Shown here: in pieces, positions 63,869-64,000 of the stretch
Numbering within the stretch: the stretch's first letter is position 1
Layout of the letters: each line of letters opens with the position of its first letter
Assembly (NCBI GenBank): GCA_009760855.2
Contig: WPIO01000003.1
Span: 3,632,001 to 3,696,000 of the forward strand
Origin: Cristatella mucedo
Taxonomy: Eukaryota; Bryozoa; Phylactolaemata; Cristatellidae
Direction of reading: 5' to 3'
Length of the DNA: 64,000 nt
Notes under the pieces: generated by a model
The model's input: only the letters and a program-made list of their open reading frames with translations
Told to the model about the DNA's origin: nothing
Databases searched by the model: none
Position numbers and translations under genes: made by a program

Positions 63869-64000
63869 AGCCATCAGGTTTCAAAACTCGCAAACTCTCA
63901 GCCCTGTAGGCAGGAGCATTCTTTCTGCTTCCACATCGTCACACTCGCTTTCGTCGCAGGCACCCTCTCTTGTTCACACGCCGGCGCTGCACGCTCCGAG

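Overview
This is a nuclear genome window from a multicellular animal, most likely an invertebrate. The evidence is genes split by GT-AG introns of 90 bp to 8.5 kb, abundant 5'-truncated LINEs with tRNA-derived SINEs, Tc1-type transposon remains and very long dinucleotide microsatellites. There is no bacterial-style gene packing. The species cannot be named from the sequence.

Three host genes can be read. (1) Minus strand, about 2.8-22.8 kb (possibly to 27.4 kb): the beta subunit of mitochondrial NAD-dependent isocitrate dehydrogenase (IDH3B). Eight exons with matching splice phases give 342 codons. The last ~20 residues lie left of the window, and the first exon is only tentatively placed. 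(2) Plus strand, 29,171-58,599: a complete sideroflexin closest to SFXN2, with ten exons, all splice phases consistent, and 329 residues ending in the family's YFNKGL tail. (3) Minus strand near 62.2-62.5 kb: the C-terminal exon of the myosin chaperone UNC45. IDH3B and SFXN2 are head to head across a GC/CpG-rich stretch at about 27.2-29.2 kb, so two mitochondrial genes may share a divergent promoter. SFXN2 and UNC45 are tail to tail.

The rest is repeats in introns and between genes. LINE-B is an L2/CR1-like family with more than 20 pieces; its 3' end is a hairpin followed by ATT repeats. LINE-A is a second such family. SINE-C is tRNA-derived, and its 3' end matches the LINE-B hairpin. SINE-D is another tRNA-derived family. 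Two copies of an R2/R4-like LINE with a CCHC finger and restriction-like endonuclease end against TA/CA microsatellites. Two dead Tc1 elements are present. A decayed copy of an uncharacterised animal multigene family (protein starting MPRKC) lies at 47.1-48.8 kb.

I found no convincing new multi-gene system. The observations most worth a second look are the LINE-B/SINE-C tail sharing, the MPRKC-family relic, a Gly-to-Trp change in the IDH3B PGDG loop, an inverted LINE pair with private shared substitutions, microsatellite-abutting R2-like elements, and two near-perfect hairpins.
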